Origin: Nocardioidaceae bacterium
GTDB taxonomy: Bacteria; Actinomycetota; Actinomycetes; Propionibacteriales; Nocardioidaceae
Length of the DNA: 64,000 nucleotides
Assembly (NCBI GenBank): GCA_018672315.1
Contig: CP076053.1
Span: forward strand, 2,591,827-2,655,826
Reading direction: 5' to 3'
Below the pieces are notes generated by a model that saw only the letters and a program-made list of their open reading frames with translations, was not told the origin of the DNA and ran no database searches. Position numbers and translations under genes: made by a program. This document shows, piece by piece, positions 17,601 to 25,745 of the stretch (its first letter is position 1; every line of letters starts with the position of its first letter).

Positions 17601-18590
17601 ATGTCCGACAGCACCCGCCCGTCCGTCACCCGCAGCACCCGCAGCACCCGCCGTCTCGGGGCCGGAGCCGGCGCCCTCGCGCTGGCCTGCGCGGCGGTCG
17701 TCGCTCCCGGCCTCACGACCGCGGCCAGCGCGGCGCCGACGTACGCCCCGGTGGAGGAGGCCACGATCACGCCCGGCGTGCAGATGTACACCGGGGGCGG
17801 GCAGTGCACCGCCAACTTCGTCTTCGACGACGACGCGGGCAACGTCTTCGTCGGGTACGCCGCGCACTGCGCCGGTCTCGGTGAGGCCACCGACACCAAC
17901 GGCTGCCAGGCGAGCTCGATGCCGCTCGGCACCCGCGTCGACTTCGTGCGCGGCGGGAGCCTGCTGGGCGCCGGCGAACGCCTCGGTGGCGGCACGCTGG
18001 TCTACTCCTCGTGGCTGGCGATGCAGGAGGCAGGCACGACCGACGAGAACGCCTGCGCCTTCAACGACTTCGCCCTGGTGCAGGTCGACGACGCCGATCT
18101 CGACCAGGTGAACCCGACGGTGCCCTTCTTCGGAGGCCCCACCGGCATCGACACCGACGGCACCCGACCGGGCGAGCAGGTCTTCTCCTACGGCAACTCC
18201 AGCCTGCGCGGCGGCATCGAGCTGCTCTCGCCCAAGCGGGGCGCCAGCCTCGGCGACTCCGGCGACGGCTGGAGCCACAGCGTCTACACCCTCACCCCGG
18301 GCGTCCCCGGAGACTCGGGATCGGGCTTCATGACCTCCGGCGGGGCCGCGCTCGGCACCCTCTCGACCCTCGCCCTGGCGCCGCTTCCGGCCTCCAACGG
18401 CGTCGGCGACCTGAGCCGAGAGCTGGCGTACGCGCAGCAGCACTCCGGCCTCGCCGGGCTCGACCTGGTCGAGGGCACCGAGCCGTTCACGCCGAACGGC
18501 TCGCTGGACGCCGTCGGCCTGCTCGACCTCGGCGGGCTCGGCGGGCTCGGCGGCGTTCTCGGAGGCCTGGGTTCGCGCCTCGGACGCTGA
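17601..18590 (+). CDS. Secreted trypsin-like (S1 fold) serine protease
   Basis: The product has 329 aa. It has a basic N-terminus, a hydrophobic signal segment (about 20-45) and probable cleavage near ASA-AP. A chymotrypsin-like triad is visible: His89 in YAAHC, Asp156 in FNDFALVQ and Ser239 in PGDSGSGF. Cys69/Cys90 and Cys102/Cys152 could form disulfides. The tail ends in a Gly/Leu-rich stretch (LGGLGGLGG). It is probably an extracellular endopeptidase without a recognisable target. ATG follows AGGGAG. It stands alone between two strong hairpins, so it is monocistronic. Confidence 0.85.
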   Translation: MSDSTRPSVTRSTRSTRRLGAGAGALALACAAVVAPGLTTAASAAPTYAPVEEATITPGVQMYTGGGQCTANFVFDDDAGNVFVGYAAHCAGLGEATDTNGCQASSMPLGTRVDFVRGGSLLGAGERLGGGTLVYSSWLAMQEAGTTDENACAFNDFALVQVDDADLDQVNPTVPFFGGPTGIDTDGTRPGEQVFSYGNSSLRGGIELLSPKRGASLGDSGDGWSHSVYTLTPGVPGDSGSGFMTSGGAALGTLSTLALAPLPASNGVGDLSRELAYAQQHSGLAGLDLVEGTEPFTPNGSLDAVGLLDLGGLGGLGGVLGGLGSRLGR

Positions 18591-18610
18591 CCGCACCGAC
18601 CCGGACCGCG

Positions 18611-18647
18611 GGCCCCCGGGAGACGTCGCTCCGTCATCCCGGGGGCC
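18611..18647 (+). terminator. Hairpin terminator behind the serine protease gene
   Basis: An 11-bp perfect stem (GGCCCCCGGGA 18611-18621 with 18637-18647) has a 15-nt loop and lies 20 bp past the stop. Confidence 0.65.
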
Positions 18648-18704
18648 TCGGTGCGTTCCTGACGGTCCTCCCGCCCGGTCGTGGGGACGGGGCCGTTCAC
18701 CGGC

Positions 18705-18710
18705 TAGGTT
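18705..18710 (+). promoter_or_regulatory. Leaderless -10 element of the Atl-adnA-adnB operon
   Basis: TAGGTT is followed by seven bases and the GTG at 18718. Confidence 0.5.
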
Positions 18711-18717
18711 GCCCGCC

Positions 18718-19068
18718 GTGGCGGCGGTCTTCGACGAGGCGTACGTGGAGGCCGTGCTGCGGTGCGTCGAGGCGGTCCCGCGCGGACGGGTGACCACCTA
18801 CGGCGCCATCGGGGACGTCGTCGGCTCGGGCCCGCGCCTGGTCGGCCGGGCGCTGGCTGCGTCCGGGGACGGCGTGCCGTGGTGGCGGGTGGTCCGCGCC
18901 GACGGCTCCCTGCCGCCGAGCCACGGCCCACGGGCGCGCGAGGCGTACGCGGCCGAGGGCACCCCGGTGCGGCCCTCGGGCCGGGTGGCGGTCGCCGATG
19001 CCTTCTGGCAGCCCACTCCGCCACGGCCTCCGGTTGTGTCGGCGGTCGATGATGAAGTGGGTCCGTGA
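18718..19068 (+). CDS. Alkyltransferase-like (Atl) DNA-binding protein
   Basis: The 116-aa protein has the C-terminal domain fold of O6-alkylguanine-DNA alkyltransferases: helix-turn-helix VPRGRVTTYGAIGDVVGSGPRLVGRAL (about 19-45 with an R finger) and VPWWRVVRADGSL. The methyl-accepting PCHR motif reads PWWR, so Cys is replaced by Trp55. This is the hallmark of Atl proteins, which flag O6-alkylguanine for nucleotide-excision repair instead of removing the alkyl group. From memory it matches Rv3204. The stop overlaps the adnA start, linking it to the helicase-nuclease operon. Confidence 0.88.
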   Translation: MAAVFDEAYVEAVLRCVEAVPRGRVTTYGAIGDVVGSGPRLVGRALAASGDGVPWWRVVRADGSLPPSHGPRAREAYAAEGTPVRPSGRVAVADAFWQPTPPRPPVVSAVDDEVGP

Positions 19069-22000
19069 CCACCTACCGCCTGCTGGCGACCGCGGCGAGC
19101 GCCGCGACGCCACCGCCCCTGGACCAGGACCAGCGCGCCGTCGTGGCCCATACCGACGGACCGCTGCTGGTGCTGGCCGGCCCCGGCACGGGCAAGACGA
19201 CGACGCTGGTCGAGGCCATCACGGCGCGGCTCGAGGAAGGCGTCGACCCCGCGGCGGTCCTCGCCCTGACCTTCAGCCGCAAGGCGGCGACGGAGCTGCG
19301 CGACCGCGTCACGGCGCGGTCCGCGCGCACGGTCGCGACGGTCCCGTCCCAGACGTTCCACTCCTTCGCGCTGAGCCTGCTGCGGCGCTACGCCCCGGCC
19401 GGGCTGTACGCGGGACCGCTCCGGCTGCTGACCGCTCCCGAGGCCGACGTCGTGATGCGCGAGCTGCTGACCGGCTCCCCGGTCCGGTGGCCGGCCGGTC
19501 TGCGCACGGCGCTCGGCACGCGCGGCTTCGCCCACGAGGTCGCCACGGTGATCTCACGGGCGCGGGAGAAGGGCATGGATCCGTACGCGCTGCACGACCT
19601 CGCCTCCCGGCACGGGGCTTCTGAGCTGCAGGCCGCGGCGCTGTTCATGGAGGAGTACCTCACCAACCTCGACTCCCAGGGCGCCACCGACTACGCAGAC
19701 CTCGTCCGCCGCGCCGTCCTGGAGGCGCAGACCCACCGCGAGGAGCTGCGAGCCGAGTTCGGTCATGTCTATGTCGACGAGTACCAGGACACCGACCCCG
19801 GCCAGGTGGCGCTGCTGCGGGCCATCGCCGGCGACGGTCGGCACCTCGTCGCCGTGGGCGACCCGCACCAGTCGATCTACGGGTTCCGCGGCGCCGAGGT
19901 GCGCGGCATCCTGGACTTCCCCGAGCAGTTCCCCGACCGCGCGGGCGCGCAGGCGCCGGTGGTGGTGCTCGGCACGACCCGCCGCTTCGGGCACAACATC
20001 GCCACGGCGACCGCGCGGGTGGCCGCGGGTATCGGCCTGCGCGGCAGCATCCCCCGGGCGCAGCGTGAGCGCTTCGCCTCGCCCACCGTGCTCGGCGACG
20101 GCGACGGCGACGGCGACCGGGGACGGGTGGAGGTGCTGACCTACGACACCGAGCGGGCCGAGGCCGAGCACGTGGCCGACCTCCTGCGCCGTGCCCACCT
20201 CGAGCACGGGGTGCCCTGGTCGCGCATGGCGGTGCTCGCGCGGTCCGGCCGAGGTCAGCTGCCCTCCCTGCGACGGTCGTTGGCGGCCGCCGGAGTCCCG
20301 GTGGACGTGGCCGGTGACGAGCTGGCGCTGGGGGAGGAGCCGGCCGTGGCGGCGCTCCTCACCGCGCTCGGCGTGGTCGACCTGCTGCGCAACGGGGAGG
20401 AGGTGCCGGTCGACAGCGCCGCCGAGCTCCTGCGGGGGCCGCTCGCCGACCTCGACGCCTCCGACGTCCGGCGGCTCGCGCGGGCGCTGCGTGCTCAGGC
20501 GCGGGCCGACGGCCGACCTCCGCCGCCGTCGGCGACGGCGCTGCGCGACGCCCTGGTCGCGCCGGACAGGCTCGACCCGCTGGTGTCCTCAGGCGGGCCC
20601 GACGCCCAGGTCGCCCGCGCCTTCGCACGGCTGGCGCATCGGCTGCGCGACACCGCCGACGGGCTGCGCGCCGGGGGCACCGCGGAGACCGCCCTGTGGG
20701 CCCTGTGGGACGGCACCGGGTGGCCCGAGCGGCTGCGCCGGGCCACGGAGCGCCCGGGCAGCACCGCCCGCCAGGCCCACCGTGACCTCGACGCCGTCTG
20801 CGCGCTCTTCGACAGCGCGGGACGCGCGGTCGACGACGAGGGACACAAGAGTGTGCGCGCCTTCCTCGACACCGTCAGGGCCCAGCAGATCCCGGCCGGC
20901 ACCCTCGCGGAGGCCGACACCCGCGACGACGCGGTGCGGCTGCTCACCGCTCACCGCTCCAAGGGGCTGGAGTGGGACCTGGTCGTGGTCTGCCACGTGC
21001 AGGAGGAGGTCTGGCCCGACTTGAGACGTCGCGCGACGCTGCTGCAGCCGGACCGACTGGGTGTCGAGGCCGACGGCCGGCCGCGCTGGCAGCCGCCGAC
21101 GACACGGCGCGAAGCGCTGGCGGAGGAGCGGCGGCTGTTCTACGTGGCCTGCACGCGGGCCCGCCGTCGCCTCGTGGTCACCGCTGTCGCGAGCACGGAC
21201 GACGACGGCGAGCAGCCGTCGAGGTTCCTCGCCGAGCTGGGCACCCATGTGACCCACCGTCGCGGGAGGCCCTCGCGGCCACTGGCCCTCAGCGGGCTGG
21301 TCGCGGAGCTGCGACGCGTCGTCGGCGACCCGAGCCGGTCTCCGGCGTTGCGCGACGCCGCGGCGAGACGACTCGCTCTGCTGGCGGCGACGCGGCACGA
21401 GTCCGGTCGACCGGTCGCGCCGCACGCCGACCCGGCGGCCTGGTGGGGCCTGCGGGAGCACAGCCGCGCCGAGCAGCCCGTCCGTGAGACCGAGGCGCCG
21501 CTCCGTCTCTCGGCCAGCGCCCTGGCGGCGCTGCGCACCTGCCCGGCGAAGTGGTTCCTGGAGCGGGAGGCCGGCGGCGCGTCGCTGAACAGCGCGGCCC
21601 AGGGCTTCGGCAACCTCGTGCACCTGCTCGCGGAGCAGGTCGCCACGGGGGAGCTCGACGTCGGGCCGGAGGACAGCGAGGCCCTCATGGAGCACGTCGA
21701 CAGGGTCTGGGCGCAGATCGCCTTCCGCACCCCGTGGTCGAGCACCCGGGAGCGCGAGGCCGTCCGTGAGGTCCTGGGCCGGTTCCTGCGGCACCACCAC
21801 CGGCCGGACGCGCGCACGACCAGCGGCGTCGAGCAGGCCTTCGAGGTCCCTGTCGAGCTGCCGGACGGCGAACGCGTGGTGCTGCGCGGATTCGCCGACC
21901 GCCTGGAGCTCGACGCGCAGGGCCGGGTCTGGGTCGTCGACCTCAAGACGACCAAGCGCACCCTCACCAAGGCCGAGCTCGCGGAGGACCCCCAGCTGGG

Positions 22001-22310
22001 CGTCTACCAGCTGGCCGCCGCGCACGGCGCCTTCGCTGCTCCCGGGGCCGGGGCGGGAGAAGGCGGCGTCGACGTGGGCGGCGCCGAGCTGTGGCAGCTG
22101 AGGCACGCCGTCCGCGGCGCCCTGAAGGTGCAGACCATGGAGCCGCAGGAGCCGGACGAGGCCGGCGTCACCACCGTCCAGCAGCAGCTCATGGATGCGT
22201 CACGAGTGCTCCGCAGCGAGGAGTTCGTCGCGAGGCCCGGCGGCCACTGCGACCACTGCCCCTTCCAGACGCAGTGCCCGGCGCACACGACCGGGACGGT
22301 GCTGTCGTGA
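19065..22310 (+). CDS. adnA: AdnA-like helicase-nuclease subunit
   Basis: The 1081-aa protein has a UvrD-type motor with Walker A AGPGTGKTTT (39-48), DEYQDTDPGQ (motif II, about 241-250), GDPHQSIYGFRG (motif III region) and late motifs TAHRSKGLEW and YVACTRARRR. The C-terminal PD-(D/E)XK nuclease (about 810-1075) shows VVDLKTTK. A cysteine set, CPAKWF near 826 plus CDHCPFQTQC near 1062-1071, suggests a nuclease-stapling 4Fe-4S cluster as in AddB. With AdnB it should resect double-strand breaks, as established for mycobacterial AdnAB. It starts by GTGA overlap with the Atl gene and ends by GTGA overlap with adnB. Confidence 0.85.
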   Translation: MTTYRLLATAASAATPPPLDQDQRAVVAHTDGPLLVLAGPGTGKTTTLVEAITARLEEGVDPAAVLALTFSRKAATELRDRVTARSARTVATVPSQTFHSFALSLLRRYAPAGLYAGPLRLLTAPEADVVMRELLTGSPVRWPAGLRTALGTRGFAHEVATVISRAREKGMDPYALHDLASRHGASELQAAALFMEEYLTNLDSQGATDYADLVRRAVLEAQTHREELRAEFGHVYVDEYQDTDPGQVALLRAIAGDGRHLVAVGDPHQSIYGFRGAEVRGILDFPEQFPDRAGAQAPVVVLGTTRRFGHNIATATARVAAGIGLRGSIPRAQRERFASPTVLGDGDGDGDRGRVEVLTYDTERAEAEHVADLLRRAHLEHGVPWSRMAVLARSGRGQLPSLRRSLAAAGVPVDVAGDELALGEEPAVAALLTALGVVDLLRNGEEVPVDSAAELLRGPLADLDASDVRRLARALRAQARADGRPPPPSATALRDALVAPDRLDPLVSSGGPDAQVARAFARLAHRLRDTADGLRAGGTAETALWALWDGTGWPERLRRATERPGSTARQAHRDLDAVCALFDSAGRAVDDEGHKSVRAFLDTVRAQQIPAGTLAEADTRDDAVRLLTAHRSKGLEWDLVVVCHVQEEVWPDLRRRATLLQPDRLGVEADGRPRWQPPTTRREALAEERRLFYVACTRARRRLVVTAVASTDDDGEQPSRFLAELGTHVTHRRGRPSRPLALSGLVAELRRVVGDPSRSPALRDAAARRLALLAATRHESGRPVAPHADPAAWWGLREHSRAEQPVRETEAPLRLSASALAALRTCPAKWFLEREAGGASLNSAAQGFGNLVHLLAEQVATGELDVGPEDSEALMEHVDRVWAQIAFRTPWSSTREREAVREVLGRFLRHHHRPDARTTSGVEQAFEVPVELPDGERVVLRGFADRLELDAQGRVWVVDLKTTKRTLTKAELAEDPQLGVYQLAAAHGAFAAPGAGAGEGGVDVGGAELWQLRHAVRGALKVQTMEPQEPDEAGVTTVQQQLMDASRVLRSEEFVARPGGHCDHCPFQTQCPAHTTGTVLS

Positions 22311-25300
22311 CGGGCGAGGCGACGACGACACGGATCCGTACCCCCGAGCAGCTCCGGGACCTGATGGGCGACGACTTCACCCTGAGCGAGGAGCAGTGGG
22401 CGGCGGTCTCGGCGCCGCTGGCCCCGGCCGTGGTGATCGCCGGCGCGGGATCGGGCAAGACGGCGCTGATGGCGGCCCGGGTCGTGTTCCTCGTCGCCAA
22501 CGACCTGGTGCGTCCTGACGAGGTGCTGGGTCTGACCTTCACGACGAAGGCGACCGCGGAGCTCGCCTCACGCATCCGAGGCGCGTTGGAGCGGGCAGGT
22601 CTGCTCGACCGCGACCTCGACCGCGACCTCGACCGCGACCTCGACCGCGACCTCGAGGTCGACCACGCGTACGAGGTCGGCTCGGGCGAGGCGCCGGAGG
22701 TCGAGCGGCTCGAGCCCACGGTGTCGACCTACAACGCGTACGCCGCCTCCTTGCTCACCGAGCACGGTCTGCGTGTCGGTCACGAGCCCGACACGCGGGT
22801 CGTCTCCGACGGTGCCCGGTTCCAGCTCGCCGAGCGTGCCGTCGCCTCCCACCGCAAAGAGGTGCGGGAGCTCAGCGACCACCCGCCGACCGTCATCGAG
22901 AACCTCCTCGCGTTGGAGTCCGAGCTCGCGGAGCACCTGCGGCAGCCCGATGACGTACGCCGTTTCGACGACCAGCTGCTCGCCGAGTCCGAGGCGGCAC
23001 GCGACCGCGGTGAGGGCCAGAAGGAGCTGTGCGACCGCATCGCCTCGGCGGTCGCCCGCCGCCGCGAGCTGCTCGGCCTGGTGCAGGACTACCGCGCCCA
23101 GAAGTCGCGGCTGGGCCTGATGGACTTCTCCGACCAGGTCGCGCTCGCGGCCCGGCTCGCCCTGGAGCACCCCGCGGTCGGTGAGGCCGAACGCGCGCGG
23201 TTCCGCGTCGTGCTCCTCGACGAGTACCAGGACACCTCGGTGGCGCAGGCGAGGATGCTGGCCGCGCTCTTCTCCGGACCGGATGCGGCGCGGGGACTGG
23301 GCCACGCGGTGACCGCCGTGGGGGACCCGAACCAGGCGATCTACGGCTGGCGCGGGGCCTCGGTCTCCAACATCGTGCGGTTCGCCGAGTTCTTCGCGCC
23401 GGCGCAGGGCGAGCCGCTCACGTTCTCCCTCACGGTCAACCGCCGGTCCGACGAGCGCATCCTCGAGGTGGCGAACGCCGTCGCCGCCCCCTTGTACGAC
23501 GCCCGCCAGCAGGTCGCCCGGCTGGTCGCGAAGCCCACCGCCGCCACCGGCGAGGTGCGCCTGCGGGTCCACGAGACCGCCGCGGAGGAGCTCGCGTGGG
23601 CAGCGGCCGCCATCAAGCGGGCGGGCACCGCGCGGTCGTCGGGCGGCGAGGGCGTGCCGTGGCGGGAGATCGGCGTGCTGGTGCGCGACAACGCTCACGC
23701 GGCCGCGGTCTTCGACTCCCTCACCGCGCTGGAGGTGCCGGTGGAGATCGTCGGTCTGAAGGGTCTGCTGCGGCTCCCGGAGGTCGCCGAGGTGGTCGCG
23801 ACGCTGAACCTGGTGCAGGACCTGGCCGACAACGCCTCGCTGCTGACACTGCTGGCCGGGCCTCGGTGGGCGGTGGGGCCGCGGGACCTGGCCCTGCTGG
23901 GGCGACGCGCCCGCGAGCTGGTCGGCCAGGGCGGTCGGCGGGCGCCGGTCGCTCCCGGTGAGCAGGTCGTCCCGGACCTGCCGGCGCGGCTCGACGACGC
24001 CGTCGCCGGGTCGGACCCCGTCGACGTGCCCGCACTGGTCGACGCCCTGGAGGATCCCGGGCCCGCACCGTTCTCCGCGGAGGCGCGAGAGCGCTTCGAG
24101 CTGTTGGCCGGCGAGCTGCGTCGGCTCCGCGCGCAGGCGGGCGAGCCCCTCCTGGAGCTCGTGCGCCGGGTCGTCGACGTGACCGGGATCGACGTGGAGC
24201 TGGCCTCCTCCCACTCACCGGCCGCCCCGGCGCGCCGCGACAACCTGGACCTCTTCGTCAAGGCCGTCGCGGACTTCTCCGGGCTGGACGGGCAGGCGTC
24301 GCTGAACTCCCTGCTCGCGTGGATCCGGGTGGAGGAGGACGGGCAGGGTCTCGACGTCGCCACGCCCGGCGAGAGCGACTCGGTCAAGCTCCTCACGGTC
24401 CACCGCTCCAAGGGCCTCGAGTTCGACCACGTGTGGCTGCTGGGCGTCTGCGAGCAGCGGTTCCCGAACACCACGGCGAGGCCCACCTGGACCACGACGC
24501 CGAAGGTGCTGCCCCACCCCTTGCGTGGGGACCACCGTGACCTCCCCGCGCTGCGGTCCTACGACAAGACCGGACGCGAGGAGTTCGACGCAGCGCGCAC
24601 GGCGTACCAGCAGACCGAGGAGCTGCGCCTGGCGTACGTCGCCCTGACCCGCGCGCGGCACCGCCTGTGGGTCTCCTCCTACGTGTGGACCGAGGGACGC
24701 AAGACGCCGCTGGGCGCGTCGCCGTACCAGCAGACCATCCGGGAGGTGCTTGCCCGGCACGGCGTCGAGCCCGACCTGTGGGTCCCGACGCCGCCGAAGG
24801 GCGAGCCGAACCCCCTGGCCGCGCAGGCGCAGGAGTACGCGTGGCCGGTCACCGTGCCGACCCTGGAGGCGCGACGACGCCGCGAGGCGGCCGAGCTCGT
24901 CGCCCTGCGCCGCCACGACCTCGACGACCTCGGCGACATCCACGGCCGCGACCGGGCGGTCGACTGCGTCGGGCACGGAGGCCCTGTCGCCCCGGTGCTG
25001 GCCCGGTTCGGGGACCTCGAGGACGGCCTGGACCTCACCGAGCGGGCGCTGGTCGCCGAGTGGGACGGCGAGCTGGACAGACTCGTCTCGGAGGCCCGTG
25101 AGCGGGACACCGACACGATCGTGGTGCCGCTTCCCTCGCACCTCTCCGCGACGTCACTGGCGCGGCTGCGTGAGGACCCGGACGCCTTCGCCCGGGACCT
25201 CGCCCGCCCCATGCCTCGTCGGCCGTCGGCCGCGGGGCGGTTCGGCACCCGGTTCCACGAGTGGGTGGAGAGCCGCTTCGGTCAGCTCGGTCTGCTCGAC

Positions 25301-25735
25301 GCCGAGGACCTCGACGGGCGGGGCGACCACCACGTCGACGGTCTCGACGACCTGGCCGAGCTGATCGCCGCCTTCGAGGCGGGACCGTTCGCCGACCGCC
25401 CGCCGGAGGCGGTCGAGGCTCCCTTCTCGCTGGTGCTCGGCGGACAGGTCGTCCGCGGCCGCATCGACGCCGTGTACGCCGAGCGCGCTGCCGAGGACGG
25501 GTCGCCCCGGTGGCTCCTGGTGGACTGGAAGACCCAACGCAGCCACGACGCCGACCCGCTGCAACTGGCGATCTACCGGCTCGCCTGGGCGGAGCTGCAC
25601 GGGGTGCCGCTCGCCCAGGTGCGCGCGGCGTTCTACTACGTCCGCGACGGGGCACTCGTCGAGCCCTCCGGGCTCGCCGACCGGGCGCAGCTGGAGGCGC
25701 TCCTCCCCGACGCAGGTGCTGCACCCCGTGGCTAG
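22307..25735 (+). CDS. adnB: AdnB-like helicase-nuclease subunit
   Basis: The 1142-aa protein has a UvrD-type motor with Walker A IAGAGSGKTAL (about 44-54), LLDEYQDTSVAQ (motif II), GDPNQAIYGWRG, and HRSKGLEFDHVWLLG. A C-terminal RecB-like nuclease (about 965-1120) has GTRFHEWVE, an Asp/Glu segment and VDWKTQRS. Unlike AdnA I see no cysteine cluster. Residues 101-116 are a DRDL x4 insertion in domain 1A, encoded by a 12-bp tandem repeat. It is the likely lead motor of the AdnAB dimer, and the order adnA-adnB matches mycobacteria. Confidence 0.85.
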   Translation: MTGEATTTRIRTPEQLRDLMGDDFTLSEEQWAAVSAPLAPAVVIAGAGSGKTALMAARVVFLVANDLVRPDEVLGLTFTTKATAELASRIRGALERAGLLDRDLDRDLDRDLDRDLEVDHAYEVGSGEAPEVERLEPTVSTYNAYAASLLTEHGLRVGHEPDTRVVSDGARFQLAERAVASHRKEVRELSDHPPTVIENLLALESELAEHLRQPDDVRRFDDQLLAESEAARDRGEGQKELCDRIASAVARRRELLGLVQDYRAQKSRLGLMDFSDQVALAARLALEHPAVGEAERARFRVVLLDEYQDTSVAQARMLAALFSGPDAARGLGHAVTAVGDPNQAIYGWRGASVSNIVRFAEFFAPAQGEPLTFSLTVNRRSDERILEVANAVAAPLYDARQQVARLVAKPTAATGEVRLRVHETAAEELAWAAAAIKRAGTARSSGGEGVPWREIGVLVRDNAHAAAVFDSLTALEVPVEIVGLKGLLRLPEVAEVVATLNLVQDLADNASLLTLLAGPRWAVGPRDLALLGRRARELVGQGGRRAPVAPGEQVVPDLPARLDDAVAGSDPVDVPALVDALEDPGPAPFSAEARERFELLAGELRRLRAQAGEPLLELVRRVVDVTGIDVELASSHSPAAPARRDNLDLFVKAVADFSGLDGQASLNSLLAWIRVEEDGQGLDVATPGESDSVKLLTVHRSKGLEFDHVWLLGVCEQRFPNTTARPTWTTTPKVLPHPLRGDHRDLPALRSYDKTGREEFDAARTAYQQTEELRLAYVALTRARHRLWVSSYVWTEGRKTPLGASPYQQTIREVLARHGVEPDLWVPTPPKGEPNPLAAQAQEYAWPVTVPTLEARRRREAAELVALRRHDLDDLGDIHGRDRAVDCVGHGGPVAPVLARFGDLEDGLDLTERALVAEWDGELDRLVSEARERDTDTIVVPLPSHLSATSLARLREDPDAFARDLARPMPRRPSAAGRFGTRFHEWVESRFGQLGLLDAEDLDGRGDHHVDGLDDLAELIAAFEAGPFADRPPEAVEAPFSLVLGGQVVRGRIDAVYAERAAEDGSPRWLLVDWKTQRSHDADPLQLAIYRLAWAELHGVPLAQVRAAFYYVRDGALVEPSGLADRAQLEALLPDAGAAPRG
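22607..22654 (+). repeat. 12-bp tandem repeat x4 inside adnB
   Basis: Four exact copies of GACCGCGACCTC lie in frame and encode (DRDL)4. Copy-number change would not shift the frame. Confidence 0.9.
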
Positions 25736-25738
25736 CCT
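25733..25738 (+). promoter_or_regulatory. Leaderless -10 element of the M3 peptidase gene
   Basis: TAGCCT overlaps the adnB TAG stop and is followed by seven bases and the ATG at 25746. Confidence 0.45.
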
Positions 25739-25745
25739 GGCCGGC

